Source of the DNA: Capsicum annuum
Lineage: Eukaryota > Streptophyta > Magnoliopsida > Solanales > Solanaceae
Direction of reading: 5' to 3'
Length of the DNA: 64,000 nucleotides
Assembly: GCF_002878395.1 (NCBI RefSeq)
Contig: NC_061116.1
Location: 125,111,112-125,175,111 of the forward strand
The notes beneath the pieces were generated by a model. The model searched no databases. It had not been told where the DNA came from and saw nothing but the letters and a program-made list of their open reading frames with translations. Positions 35,788 through 47,464 of this stretch are shown here, one piece after another. Position numbers and translations under genes: made by a program. The stretch's first letter is position 1. Each line of letters starts with the position of its first letter.

Positions 35788-37889
35788 ATAATTCGCCCAA
35801 ATTTGACACCCGGTCGAAGATTAGAGCCTTTTTAGTGAGACAATGTATCACCTTAGACTTCAGTTAGTCACGGAGATAGCTAAAATGGTAATTGTCAATT
35901 TTCAGTGTTGCTCCACTATAGTGGTGCATCGCGCCAAACTTCCAGTTCAGAGACAAGGTGGCAACGCAATAGCTCCGCATCGTGCTACCGTGTGATTTCC
36001 TATTTGTTACTTTCCAGTGACTTGGTGTGAAAGTGGCGCGTTGCACCAAGGATGAAAATTGGGAAATGTCTCAGAAATTAAAGACGTGTCCTAAGGCTAA
36101 AAGGGTCAATTTTCCACCCTATATAAGCCTTACAGAATGAGATTTGGCCCTAATTCATCAACTTATGCTTAATTAATCTCAAAAAATCTCAAGAACAAGC
36201 CCTAGGGTTTTCATAGAAGATTCAATTTCAAGGAAGTTTCACTATAAATTCTACGAATTCTTAATCTCAGGTATACATAGTGTTCATCCACGGATACCTT
36301 TCACCCATGGAGTCCAAGAATCATGTTTTAAACATTATATTGTGATTTTCTTGTTGTGATATGATCATATACTTGTTACCGATTATTGTTTAAGATTTCA
36401 AGATGCTATTCTAAGGTGATTTTCATTAAAATATGTGTGCTTGTAGTTGAAACCCATGAACTAGGGTGGTTTATGATGACTAAATTATGAAATACACCTA
36501 TGCTCAAGGTTGTGCATGTTAGGTGTTTGATAAAATGCCTAGGAAGATAGAATACATGCTCTATGACTCCTTAATACTTAAATGACAAGCCCATGCTCTA
36601 TGCTTTACAATTCCACATGAATTCCATGATTATTGTTATGTTTTGCTATTGTGATACGAAACGGACATGATATTGAAGCTATACAAGTACTTCCATATGA
36701 TATAAAATCCCTTCCATGTAATAGATTGTTGAGAACCATGCTTAGTATGAAATCTCCTATTTATGATATGGTGAATTATGAACTCTACTCTTATGATCAA
36801 GTCATTCATGTGTTTCAGTTTCCTTCCATTGAGTCTTGGGGGTACTTGCACCCAAAAATTATAGTTGTGTGCCTAGAGCCAGTGTCATGTTTCACGATAC
36901 CATCAGTAAATCCATGATCCATAGACTTCAGTCAGTCAAGTGACTCAGAAAATCTCATGATCTCCTAGTCAGTAAACAGATATTAGTAGTATTCCATCAG
37001 TCAACAGAATCTAGTAAACTCAGTTCATGTACAGTTTAGTTTATCATATTCAGAGTCAAATCATATGGGAGTAAAAATTTGCATCGAGTGAACCAAAGGA
37101 TGGGACACACACTGTCAGATGAGGGTATGATCCTTAGAAATCATCCTTGCATTCCAGAACTATGTAGCCACATAGGTTAAGACATAAACACCGTCAGATG
37201 AGGGTTGACAAGGTAGACAAGAGCCGCCAGATAAGGGCCCAACTATTCTCTTTTGGGAACACTATTAGATGAGGGCTACCCACAGCTTTTCTTTACTAGT
37301 GGCGCAGTATTTACACCCCTTCCAATCAGGGCAGTGATTGTACCCCAGCTCAGCTATATTAGCTTTCATAGGAAATATTGGTTAAATAGATACTACCCAC
37401 TATTTTATTCCAGTTTTAGTAAAAAACTCAGACAGTTCTTCAGATTTCAGTATATCAGGACTGTCAGATACAGTTAACGCAGGTACAGTATGGAACTCAG
37501 ATAGTTCCATCAGATTCAGGATTGTTAGTTATGGTTACCCATGTTATCAGTTATATCGGTTATCAGAACTCAGTTATCAGTCATGTTAGATATTAGAAAA
37601 TCATGTTATCAGCATACAGATTCAGTTATCATGCTTTTGCAATCTTAGTTACTATGTTTTTATGTATGAACACTCACATTCATATTAGTCAATTAGTTAG
37701 CATTTCTCATGCATATGAATCCTTGTATTTATCCTACCTCACTCTCATGCTCAGTACCTTTAGTCGTACTGATGCATTTGCGCTATGGTGCATCTTGTTA
37801 TATTACACCATAGGTTTAGAGACACAGATCCCAAATCAGCTGTAGCAGTAGCATCTCAATACTTAGAGTAGCAGTGAGTCCTTATCCTT
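35788..37889 (+). repeat. Truncated 3' LTR segment of element F
   Basis: It aligns with 31737 to about 33850 of the 5' LTR, from the shared TATAATTC and CCCAAATT words onward, through the GC-rich module (35925-36050), TATA box and TCAGT-rich part. It breaks off at CTTATCCTT, where the 5' LTR goes on with TAAGGATG. Confidence 0.88.
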
Positions 37890-39701
37890 GATTATGACCT
37901 TGATGTTGTTGTTGTATGATTCCCAAGTTGGAACCTTTATATGTTTTTATGAAACTATGTTAGCATGTGAGTTAAAATCTACAAATGTAGTTGGTTTTGA
38001 AGTGATAATTTTATGATCATGTCTATGCTCTAAGTTATCTATGCAAGGTGTTTGATAAAATTCCTAAGAGAATAGGAATTATGCGTTATAACTCAATTAT
38101 GACCTAATTGATAAATGCATATTATTCACTCATGTTTAAAATAACTTCCATGCTATTATTGTGCATTGTAATTAGTTGATGGAATTCTCATAAGGTTAGA
38201 TTGATGAAATTAGGACATGATTATATGCATTGCTATCTATGTCCAATGTTATGATAAGCATGGGCCTCATGAAATATCCCCAACTATTGTATTATGAATT
38301 GCTGATGTTGGCCATTAGTTCAAGAAGTGTCAAGTCTTGTCAGTTTCATGCTATCGAGTCCTGGGGGTATTTAATACCCAAAAGTCTAGTTGTGTTACTA
38401 GAGCCAATTTCAATTTTCGAGATACTCACAGTCAAGCCATGATCAGTAGAATTCAATCAGTCCCATAACTCAGGAAAACTTAGTATATTTAGTATCAGTC
38501 TAGTCCTACTCAGTACTCCGCAATCTCAATAATCTCAATCAACTATCAGACTATGGTAGTACTCCATAAGTCAACAAAAATTAGTGAACTCAGTGCAGTT
38601 CAGTACAGTATAATTGGTTCAGTGTCTATTCAGATAAGAGTAGAATTCAGCATCGAGTGAACCCAAGGATGGGACCCCACGCTATTAGATTGAGGGTGAG
38701 GTTCCTAGAAGTAATCCTTGCATTTCAAAACTATGTATCCAGAATAGGTTAAGACATCAACACTACCCAATTAAGGGTTGATGAGGTGGATCAACACTGC
38801 CAAAAAAGGGTCCCACCATTCTCTTTTGGAGACACTGCAAGATATTATATGAAAAACTCATAGATTTTTCTTACTACTGATACAGTTTTGGCACCCTTCT
38901 AATTGGGGTTACATATTAGACTCCAACTTGGGTATAATATCTTAATCGGGGAATGTTGGTTAGATGACTACTTCCCACAGCCACAGTCTCAGTCTCAGTA
39001 ATAGAATTCATATAGTTCTATAGATTTTAGGACTGTTAGATATAGCCACTAAGCACAGCACAAAACTTAGCTAGTTTCGTCAGAATCTAGACTATCAGAT
39101 ACAGTCACTCAGTATCAGTTCTATCAGTTATCAGTAACTTATGTTATCAATATTCAAACTCAGTAGTTAGTATTATCATGAACTCAGTTACACTAATATA
39201 TTTATGTATGTATTGTCACATTCATGTTATTCAGTCAGTTAGTATTATTAATGCATATAAACCCCATGCATTCATCCTACCCCACTTGCATACCAGTATA
39301 TTCAATTGTACTATTGCATTTGCGCTATGGTGTCTTATATCATAGGTTCAGAAGTATGAGTTCCAGAGCATCAATAGCGTTCTAGCTTTCAGCAGTCAAA
39401 GTCAGTAATGAGTCCTCATCATTTGAGTACATGAGTATTTCATTGTTTTATTATTTTAGTAAATGGAGTTAGTTGGGGACATGTCCCATCAACTTCTTAT
39501 TTAGGCAGTTCAGTTTTAGAGGCTTTCAGACTATAGTATGTTTAGATAGTTTATTTTAGTTTTGGGTATTTCTATACCTCGTTCGAATATTACGATAACA
39601 GTTATGTTACAGTTTATAACCTTATGGCCTTACAACTTATATTCCGCATAATTTTTAGTATAATATCCAGTGCTTAGTTATAGATATCAGTCATGGGTTA
39701 G
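37890..39701 (+). repeat. Third, more diverged LTR segment of the F family
   Basis: It matches the middle and end of the F LTR, from about 32290 (TGCAAGGTGTTTGATAAAAT, the GAGTGAACCCAAGGATGGG block) to CAGTCATGGGTTAGCTT. It lacks the LTR start and the last 70 or so bases. It probably comes from another copy joined by recombination. Confidence 0.75.
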
Positions 39702-40630
39702 CTTATACTATTATATATACACCGCACACCTAGACACATTTTTGATTTTTTTGGAGTGGACACCTGAAAATTTTTTTGGTGAAGCGGTGTGACAGTGGTG
39801 GAGAATTTGATGTGGCTGCTACACAAATTAGGTTTTATGATTATTATTTAATTAGATTTTAAATATCATATCATGTATTTAATTAATTGAATCGTGATTA
39901 TGAATATTATCGGCTAAACCCCCTCTTTGCAGGGTTAAAGCTAAGAACATGAGAACTATTATTTTGAATTAATTTTATTTAATTTGCTTATCATTATGGA
40001 TTATTTTTTTATTGTTGTTTTAATTATTTTATGGATTGATCACCCATAAATATATATATTGTCGACCTTTTGATCTCAGAAGAGGAATAGGGAGATAGAA
40101 CATGGAAATAAATAAAGTTTGGGTTTTTATTCTTTTATAAAGTAAAGAATTTAAATTAGTGTCTAGGACATAGATGTACTTAGATGCCTTACTTGATTCA
40201 AACGTTGGATGATAACTTTAATTAACTTAATTGGATTGTTATATCCCCGCTCAACGGTATAGTTGTAATATCCATATTAGGTAAAAGATTAGAGGCTGGG
40301 AGACCATGATTATGAAATTAACCCTACGAATCAACAACCAAGATAAGCAAGTTAACTAATGAAATTTAGTAAGATAGTATAATTGTTCAAAGTGCTTTAA
40401 CCCTTGGCATTCTCCATTGACTGTTCCAAGACTTTTATTTTATGAATTGGTTATTATATTTTTAATTTACAATTATTCAACACTCCTTTTAGTTATTTTA
40501 TCTCATTTTTTAAACTAGAATTGGATAGTTGTCAACACAAGTCCATGTGGGATCGATATTTGGCTTTCTTAAAGGGCATTATATTACATGGTATACCACA
40601 TACACTTGCGTGTGAGCTTGGGCACTGTCA
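39702..40630 (+). repeat. 5'-truncated LTR of a plus-strand Athila-like element (element E)
   Basis: From about 39797 it is clearly the reverse complement of the G LTR (GGCTGCTACACAAATTAGG, CCTTTTGATCTCAG, CTTGATTCAAACG, GAGCTTGGGCACTGTCA). At 39717-39792 there is a foldback, CACCGC-AC-ACC against GGTGAAGCGGTG. The LTR start is missing, cut where F-type LTR begins. Confidence 0.8.
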
Positions 40631-40636
40631 TGTTTT

Positions 40637-40653
40637 TGGCACCGTTGTCGGGG
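40637..40653 (+). other. Primer-binding site of element E
   Basis: TGGCACCGTTGTCGGGG lies six bases after the LTR end. This is the conserved Athila/Tat-type site, better preserved than in element G. Confidence 0.85.
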
Positions 40654-41769
40654 TCTTGTAGATTGGCAACTATCTTTTTTCTAGTTTAGCTACATTGAGT
40701 TGTAAATAGTTTAGTCTTTTTAGGTTTTTTAGTTTCTTTTATTTCCTTTTTTATCATACTTTTTGATATGTCAGCCAGGGATAGATGGTTTTTGAGTGAT
40801 GACGATTCTTATTTTTTTCGTAAGGGACAACATCATGAGGCTTATTGTCCGAATTTAGATGGAATGAGTGGATGGGACTTTCACAATATGATGCTGATAC
40901 TGTTCTATTTGTTGGGCACACTGCAACTTGGTCTTCGGTTTGTGGTCAAAGTGGTCATACTGCATCTATGTGTTCTATAAATACCGATTTGATATTGTTT
41001 GTGGGCTATGATGACAGACAAAAGTATATAAACAACTACAATCAAACGGGGTAGAATCGCCACAAATTCAATCATGGTACAACCAGCAGCAGTTTCAGCA
41101 GCAACAACTACACATGCAGGCCACGATTCAAATAACCAATTTGGAAAAGATGATGAAAATAATTTTAGCGTCTCAAGTGTAGTGCTGGAAGGCATAAAGA
41201 ACCATCGGGAGGCTGCAAATAAGTTATATAAAAAATGGAGATAGGTGTAGAGTTGACTCCCCAACCGGTTACAGACAAAGTTGTTGAAAATTTGAGAAGG
41301 TCTGAGTACTTGAAAACTAAGTGGTTGAACGGGTTGAGGAGATGCCACCACCACCATGCCTATAGATTCTAAGAAAAGAAAAATATGATGAGGATATGAG
41401 CCAATTTGTGGAACAAACATAAGAATTTCAGCCACTCGACTGTCATCTTTCTTTTGAGATTGAAATTGAGAACGTGAAAATAAGTGAAGGTATTATGGAT
41501 TGTGTAAATTTAGAAGTGGAATTGGTTGGGCCTACTTCAAAGAACTTTTCTGCATTATGTTTAGATGATGTCTTGTCTATGGAATCATATGAAATAGTAG
41601 GAGAGTGTGAAAATGAGGAAAAAGAATCCTGTATTCTTCATTTTGCATAAGAAAAACAACATAAAAACATACCTCACTTTAAGGTTGAGTAGTTAACTAT
41701 GCATATTCTATTACTTGGTTCCTTAATCTTTGTACCACCTCCCTATGAGTGAGGAAAAAAGATGGATGT
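40654..41769 (+). pseudogene. Athila-like leader and gag remnant of element E
   Basis: A leader of about 110 bases leads to short frames at 40768-41054. One of them contains VCGQSGHTASMC, a possible zinc knuckle lacking its first Cys. Around 41050-41180 a Gln-rich stretch (WYNQQQFQQQQLHMQ) and LEKMMKIILASQV resemble the C-terminal part of Athila-type gag. A Glu/Asp-rich part follows (41395-41650). Many stops occur. It is cut at 41769 by element A. Confidence 0.6.
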
Positions 41770-43919
41770 TGTTACAACCCGAGTCAGGACCCTGGCCGTG
41801 AGAAGCACCCCGATCCATGAAGTCCCGGATGCCCTTCTCTATCTGATAGTCATGCGCAACATTCATACAATAAAAGAAGATGCAGAAAGTAATTAAATAC
41901 AGAACCATGGTCATAGTCTGAATTTAATTTGTCAATGAATAATAAAATCCAACAACAACTAGACAACATCTGAACTAGTCTGCAAAATCTCTACTGCATG
42001 AATAAATGACAACTATCTGGAAACTAGGACAAGGCCCCCAGTAGACCCAAAACAAAATAAATAACATGGTCTGAAATAAATAGGCCTTCTGGAAAAAAAG
42101 AAGGCTAACCACTGGACACTTCTCTTCTGTCTGAACACTCTACTGCTTAGTCGGACCTCTAGATTAAGCCTCAGACCCTAGAAGGTAGTGGGGGTCAATA
42201 CAATTTTACTGGTATATAGAGTAATCCAAAAATAAAATACAACTTTTATATAACATGGGTGAGAGCCATAATAAAACACTTTAAATTAAAAATCATTTGA
42301 AAAACACATGGACATAGTTTAATGATTTTTCAACAATAATACAACACTACTGAATTAGGTGATATACCATACAATTTCATATTTTCACCAACTACAAAAT
42401 CTCGATTGCCGCCAAGAATGGAGTATTAGTGAGGGGAGGACACACATGATCCCACAGCAGGGTGCCACAATCCCAATAGAGCCAATATGACATGGTTGTG
42501 ATCAAGATCAAAAAGTAAGGCTCCTAACCATCGGTTCCAAAAATTGAGATTACATAGTTTAGGCACACAACATTAAATACCAGTGTACCAAGTTGCCGTG
42601 TCAGTAATTCACAATTTCCAATGTAGATTATTTGACTCGTGCTTTCTTCAGGTAACCATCTAACTCACATCAATATAATATTTAGGCCTCATTTAAGACG
42701 AAACATGCATCATACTCACAACATTATTTTCTTTGTTTCATTCGAAGCAATTCCTCCGTGAGGTATCATCATACCCCGATTTGTAAGTCATCAGTGCCAC
42801 ATCAATTCTTTAAAACTCTTACGCAAAACATAGTATGAGCACTCATAAGACTTCCATACATCAAACATATGCATAAAGATTCCTAACACGTTATAGTCAA
42901 GAATTTCATCATTTATAAAGTAGTAAAGTAGTGGTTATAAAACTCATTCTCTTAGTAGTTTAACACGAGTATCTTGTGGGGTACCAAAACATCATTATGG
43001 GGAAATTAAAGAATTCACAATTCAAATTCATCACATCCTTTGAAATTCAAGCCATATGTCCAAAAATTCAACAATTGAGATACATAAGCAAATAACCCCA
43101 TGATCTTTCAATATTCTTTTCAAAACCATACACAAAGCATGTTTTTGGTATTAATACAAATCCCCACTTATGATAGCATACGTACTTAAGTAATTATTAA
43201 AAATCTTTTTAAATTCGTTTCAAAAATCATTCCCATGAGATTTAGGAAAACCCCATGTACTTTAAATTAAGAATTTGAATGGATGCTTTTGACGCTCTTG
43301 ATTTGGGGATTTTGATTCTTCATTTAATTTTGAAAACTAATGGTGAGATATTGAGTTATCTTGAACTTTGGGTTGAAACCCTAGGTAGTGTTCTTGGTGA
43401 ATTTTGAGAGAAATATCAATAATGAGGTGCTTTGGGAGTATAATCCCGTGTTAAAGTTGATAAAGGGGGGGGGGGGGGGGGGAAATACCCCATATACCCT
43501 TAATGAGTCGGGATGAAAAGCTAAAAATTATCCTAGTATGATTGGAAAGGCACCGCGGGGGATAACCCACCGGGTTATGCAGGAACTGCCTTGCCTATCG
43601 TCTTACCCTTCCCAGGAAAGGCGATCCGCAGGGCAAGGTGAGCTAATCACCTCGGCTCACTATTTTGCAACCCCAAATGTGCCCTTAAGCTCATCTAAAA
43701 ATTCTAAAACTCACCCGAGATATACTTTTAACTTTCCTGATAATGAATCAACAAGAAAATAAACAATCGAAGATCAAGAAAGTTGAGAATAAAATCATCA
43801 AAGATTAGGAGCTTAAAATGAGACTAAGTCCTTTTTGACACTTAGAAAGTTCTCAAGTTTTCAGCTCTATAAGCATGCTACTAGGAGCTAAGACATGGAA
43901 GGTTTTGTGGGGTGGTACA
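41770..43919 (-). repeat. 3' LTR of element A
   Basis: It begins TGTTACAACCC and ends GGTGGTACA on the plus strand. It is related to 47465-49640 and 56017-58212, sharing GACCCTGGCCGTGA-type text, CATGAAG and CCCGG words. A GC-rich patch is at 43545-43650. A homopolymer of 18 G lies inside. Confidence 0.9.
43465..43482. repeat. Homopolymer of 18 G
   Basis: An unbroken G run on the plus strand (C run in the element's own sense). The matching places in the two related LTRs read GATAGGGGATTGG (about 49171) and GATAAGGGATTGG (about 57745), so it is an expansion of a short G run. Confidence 0.95.
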
Positions 43920-43935
43920 TTATCCCCCCTTGGGA
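43920..43935 (-). other. Polypurine tract of element A
   Basis: The minus strand reads TCCCAAGGGGGGATAA directly before the 3' LTR, a strong polypurine tract shared with element BC (49641-49656). Confidence 0.85.
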
Positions 43936-44009
43936 TCATCCATCCCCGAATGATGATGCAAAACACAGAAAAGCACGATTTCAAGCATACTAAAAGGCAT
44001 AGATAGAAT

Positions 44010-45383
44010 AAGACAAAGATTGTACCTTTCTTTTTGTCATTTACTGGATCAAAAAGATTTGGGTATCTAGCACGAATATCATCCTCTGACTCCCAAGTGG
44101 CTTCCTCCACTTTCTAATTTTTCCATAATACCTTAATTGAAAATATCTCTTTGCTTCTCAACTTCCATACTTGACGGTCCTGAATAGAAACAGGTTCCTC
44201 CTCATATGATAAGGAGTCTCTCACATTAATATTCTCCACAGGAAACACTAGAGAGTGATCTCCTATAGACTTCTTCAATATGGACACATGAAACACTGGG
44301 TGAATAGAACTCAGACTTGCAGGCAATTCTAACTCATAAGAAACTCCACCTATCCTTCTTACAATTTGATATAGCCCTTACATAGGGAGAACTCAGCTTA
44401 TTTCTTCCCAAATCGCATGACTCCCTTCATAGGGGAGACCTTTAGAAATACCCAATCACCAACCTCAAATTCTAAGTCCCTCCTTCTAACATCATCAAAG
44501 GACTTATGATAACTCTGGGCTATCTTAAGTCATTCCCTAATAAGTTTTACTTTCTCCATTGCCTTATGAAAAAGGTTCGGCCCACAAAACCATCTTACCC
44601 ACTTTATACCACCCAATAGGTGATCTACATCTTCTCTCATAAAGGGCCTCAAAAGGTGCCATCTTAATGCTGGCATGGTAGCTATTATTATATGCAAATT
44701 CTATCAATGGCAAGTAATCTACCCAAATTCCTTTGAGGTCAATTATGGAGGCCCTCAACATATCCTCAAGGGTCTAAATGGTGTGTTTGGCCTACCCATC
44801 GATTTAGGGTGGAAAGCAGTACTCAAGTTCACTTGGGTACCTAGACCCCTCTAAAAAGACCTCAAAACTGCAAAGAGAATTGGTTACCTCGATAAGATAT
44901 GATAGACACAGGCACCCCATGCAAGCACACTATTTCCACTATAGCTTAGCATAATCATCTCCCAAATAGTTAGTCCTCACAGGCAGAAAGTGAGCTAACT
45001 TAGTCAGCCGGTCTACAATTACCCAAATTGAATTATACTGATTTTGGGACTTCAAAAGTCCTGTGATGAAGTCCATATTGATCATCTATCATTTCCATAA
45101 AGGTAAAGCTATCTCTAGAGAAGTACCACCTCGTCTTATGTTCTAGTTTAACTTGTTGACAATTTAAACACTTGGAAACATAGTCAGCCACATCACGTTT
45201 CATATTATTCCACCAGTATATAGCTTTAAGATCATGGTACATTTTAGTAGAGCCTGGGTTAACAACATACCTTGAAGTGTGAGCTTCATCAAGGATCCTC
45301 TCTCGTAGGCCATCCATATTCAAAACGCATAGAATACCATGGTATCTCAAAATTCCATCACCACTAATTTCAAAAGACATCAC
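44010..45383 (-). pseudogene. Integrase and chromodomain of element A
   Basis: From right to left: the HHCC domain (45033-45383, EAHTSRYVVNPGSTKMYH then KCLNCQQVK), a broken core, [11 protein letters not shown] at 44564-44761, and the C-terminal block with SSIHPVFHVSILKKSIGD (44114-44326). The chromodomain follows (IKVLWKN, stop, VEEATWESEDDIRARYPNLF) to about 44030. At about 44800 the catalytic Glu position reads Lys, with stops on both sides where Gln is usual (GGGTAGGCC, ATTTAGACC), all consistent with C-to-T decay. Confidence 0.85.
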
Positions 45384-45386
45384 CTT

Positions 45387-46815
45387 CTATTGACCCATAT
45401 TTTTCTTGATCTGCATCAAGATGGGATCTTCAACCTGCTTTTCCTTAACTTCAGCACAAAGGGAAGATTTAGCTAATTCATGAACAACTACTCCTTTATC
45501 CTTGGAATACAAAAGTCGCACCCCTAACTTTACAAGTCGGTGAATATCTTTCACCATCACCCTTTTTCCTTCCTCAACATGAGAGAGACTGCCTATAGAC
45601 AATCTGCTGAGGGCATCAGCTACTACATTCGCCTTACCCAAATGATAGTGCAGGAACATGTCATAGTCCTTCAAAAGTTCCAACCAACGCCTCTACCTGA
45701 GGTTCAATTCTTTCTGCGAGAAAACATACTGTAAACTCTTGTGGTCAGTAAATATACCAACATGTACCCCATAAAGAGAATGCCGCTAAATCTTAAGTGC
45801 AAACACCATAGCCGCTAATTCCAAGTCATGCATAGGATAATTTATCTTATGCACCTTCAACTACCTAGATGCATAAGCAACCACCTTGCCATTGTGCATA
45901 AATACACACCCAAGTCCCACTTGGGATGCATCATAGTACATAACAAAACTCTGTCTACCTTTCAAAAGAGACAGAAATTTGCAATAGTCAACATGTCTTT
46001 CAACCTCTCGAAACTACTCTCACAGGAGTCAGACCACACAAACTTCACCTTTTTCTATGTTAACTTAGTAAGTGGAGTAGCTATAGAAGAAAAACTCTCT
46101 ACAAACATTCTGTAATACCCTGCCAAACCTAAGAAGCTCAAAATGTCAGTTGGAGTCATGGGTTTGGGCCATTTTATCATTGCCTTAACCTTTTTAAGAT
46201 CAACCGTAGACCCATCGCTAGACACAATATTCCCCAAGCAGGCAATAGCATTAAGCCAAAATTCACACTTGGAAAATTTTGCATATAACTTATGATCTTT
46301 GAGGGTCGGAAGGATGATTCAGATATGACTGACATAGTCTTCCTCACTTTTAGAATAAATCAAAATATCAATGAAAACTATGAAAAATAGATCTGGAAAC
46401 CGATGGAACACTCTATTCATTAGGTCCATGAAGACTCAGGGGCGTTAGTCAACCCAAAGGACATAACTAACAATTCATAATGATCGTACAAGGTTTAAAA
46501 AACTATTTTGGGAATGTCTGACTCTCTAATCTTCAATGAGTGATACCCAAACGAAGGTCTATCTTTTAAAAGTATTTGGCACCCTGAAGTTGATCAAAGA
46601 ACTCATCAATTCTAGGAAGAGGATATTTATCTTTGACAGTGACCTTATTTAGCTGACGATAATCTATGAACATATGCAGGGAAATATCTTTCTTTGGCAT
46701 GAAGAGTACGGGTGCACCCTAAGAAGAATAACTAGGATAGATAAAACCTTAATCTAGAAGATCTGTCAGCTATTGTTTCAACTCTTTCAGCTCAGTAGGA
46801 GCCATTCTATATGGC
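45387..46815 (-). pseudogene. Reverse transcriptase-RNase H of element A
   Basis: RNase H tail at 45387-45683 ([29 protein letters not shown]). The reverse transcriptase connection is at 46055-46237 (FLGLAGYYRMFVESFSSIA), and the palm lies in frameshifted pieces up to 46815. The FIDD catalytic box at 46367-46375 reads FID then ILIYS, so one Asp codon has been deleted in frame. A frameshift lies at the usual [11 protein letters not shown] motif (about 46430-46450). It is inactive. Confidence 0.85.
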
Positions 46816-46904
46816 AGAGTAGAAATGTGATGGGTGTCTACAACAATTCAATACCGAAGTCTATCTCTCTATTAGGTGGTATTCCTAGGAGATCATTAGA
46901 AAAG

Positions 46905-47464
46905 AATTATCGAAACTTATAAACCACAAGGACTGACTGAAGAGGAGGAATTTTGGTATTGGAATCTTTAACCCAAATAAGATGATACAAATAGCCTTTG
47001 AAAATAAGTTTATGGGCTCTGAGGTAAAATATAAATTTTCCTCTAGGTGCTAAAGAATGTCCATCCCATTGTAACACTGGTTTATTTGGAAAATAAAAAG
47101 TAACCTTTCGAGTCTTACATTCCAGCGTGGCATAACATGAATGGATCCAGTCCATTCCTAAGATAGCATCAAAATCAAACATATCAAGCTATATGAGGTC
47201 TACTACAGTATCCCAGCCAAAAATAGACATAATATAGTTTTTATACACCCTCATAACCACAACAGAATCACCCACCGAAGTGGAAATAGTAAAAGGTTCT
47301 ACAATAACTTTGGGCTATAACCCAAAACTGGCTGCCACATATGGGGTCACATAACATAAGGTAGACCTGGGATCATGTAACATATAAACATCACTAGAAA
47401 AAATTTGTAACATACCAGTAACCATATTTGGTGAGGATTCTACCTCCTAGCAATTTGACAAAGC
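46905..47464 (-). pseudogene. Protease of element A, cut by element BC
   Basis: The C-terminal part is open at 46907-47182 (MFDFDAILGMDWIHSC, then LECKTRKVTFYFPNKPV). Upstream frames carry a decayed active-site stretch near 47380-47400 and the VGDSVVVMRVYKN phrase. At 47464 the sequence passes into the LTR of element BC. The missing upstream part resumes as gag at 58213. Confidence 0.8.

Larger units (their letters stand above)
31606..37889 (+). mobile_element. Gag-only deletion derivative of a Tekay-like element (element F)
   Basis: Layout: 5' LTR 31606-34206, primer-binding site, gag, start of protease, then a sudden jump into LTR sequence at about 35788. Reverse transcriptase, RNase H, integrase and the first 130 or so bases of the 3' LTR are missing. 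The 3' LTR segment also lacks its last roughly 350 bases, being fused to a third LTR copy at about 37889. No target duplication can be checked because the right end is lost. Confidence 0.8.

Noticed and set aside
40905..41435. 176-codon minus-strand ORF
   Set aside because: It lies antisense to the gag-like part of element E and shows no family resemblance.
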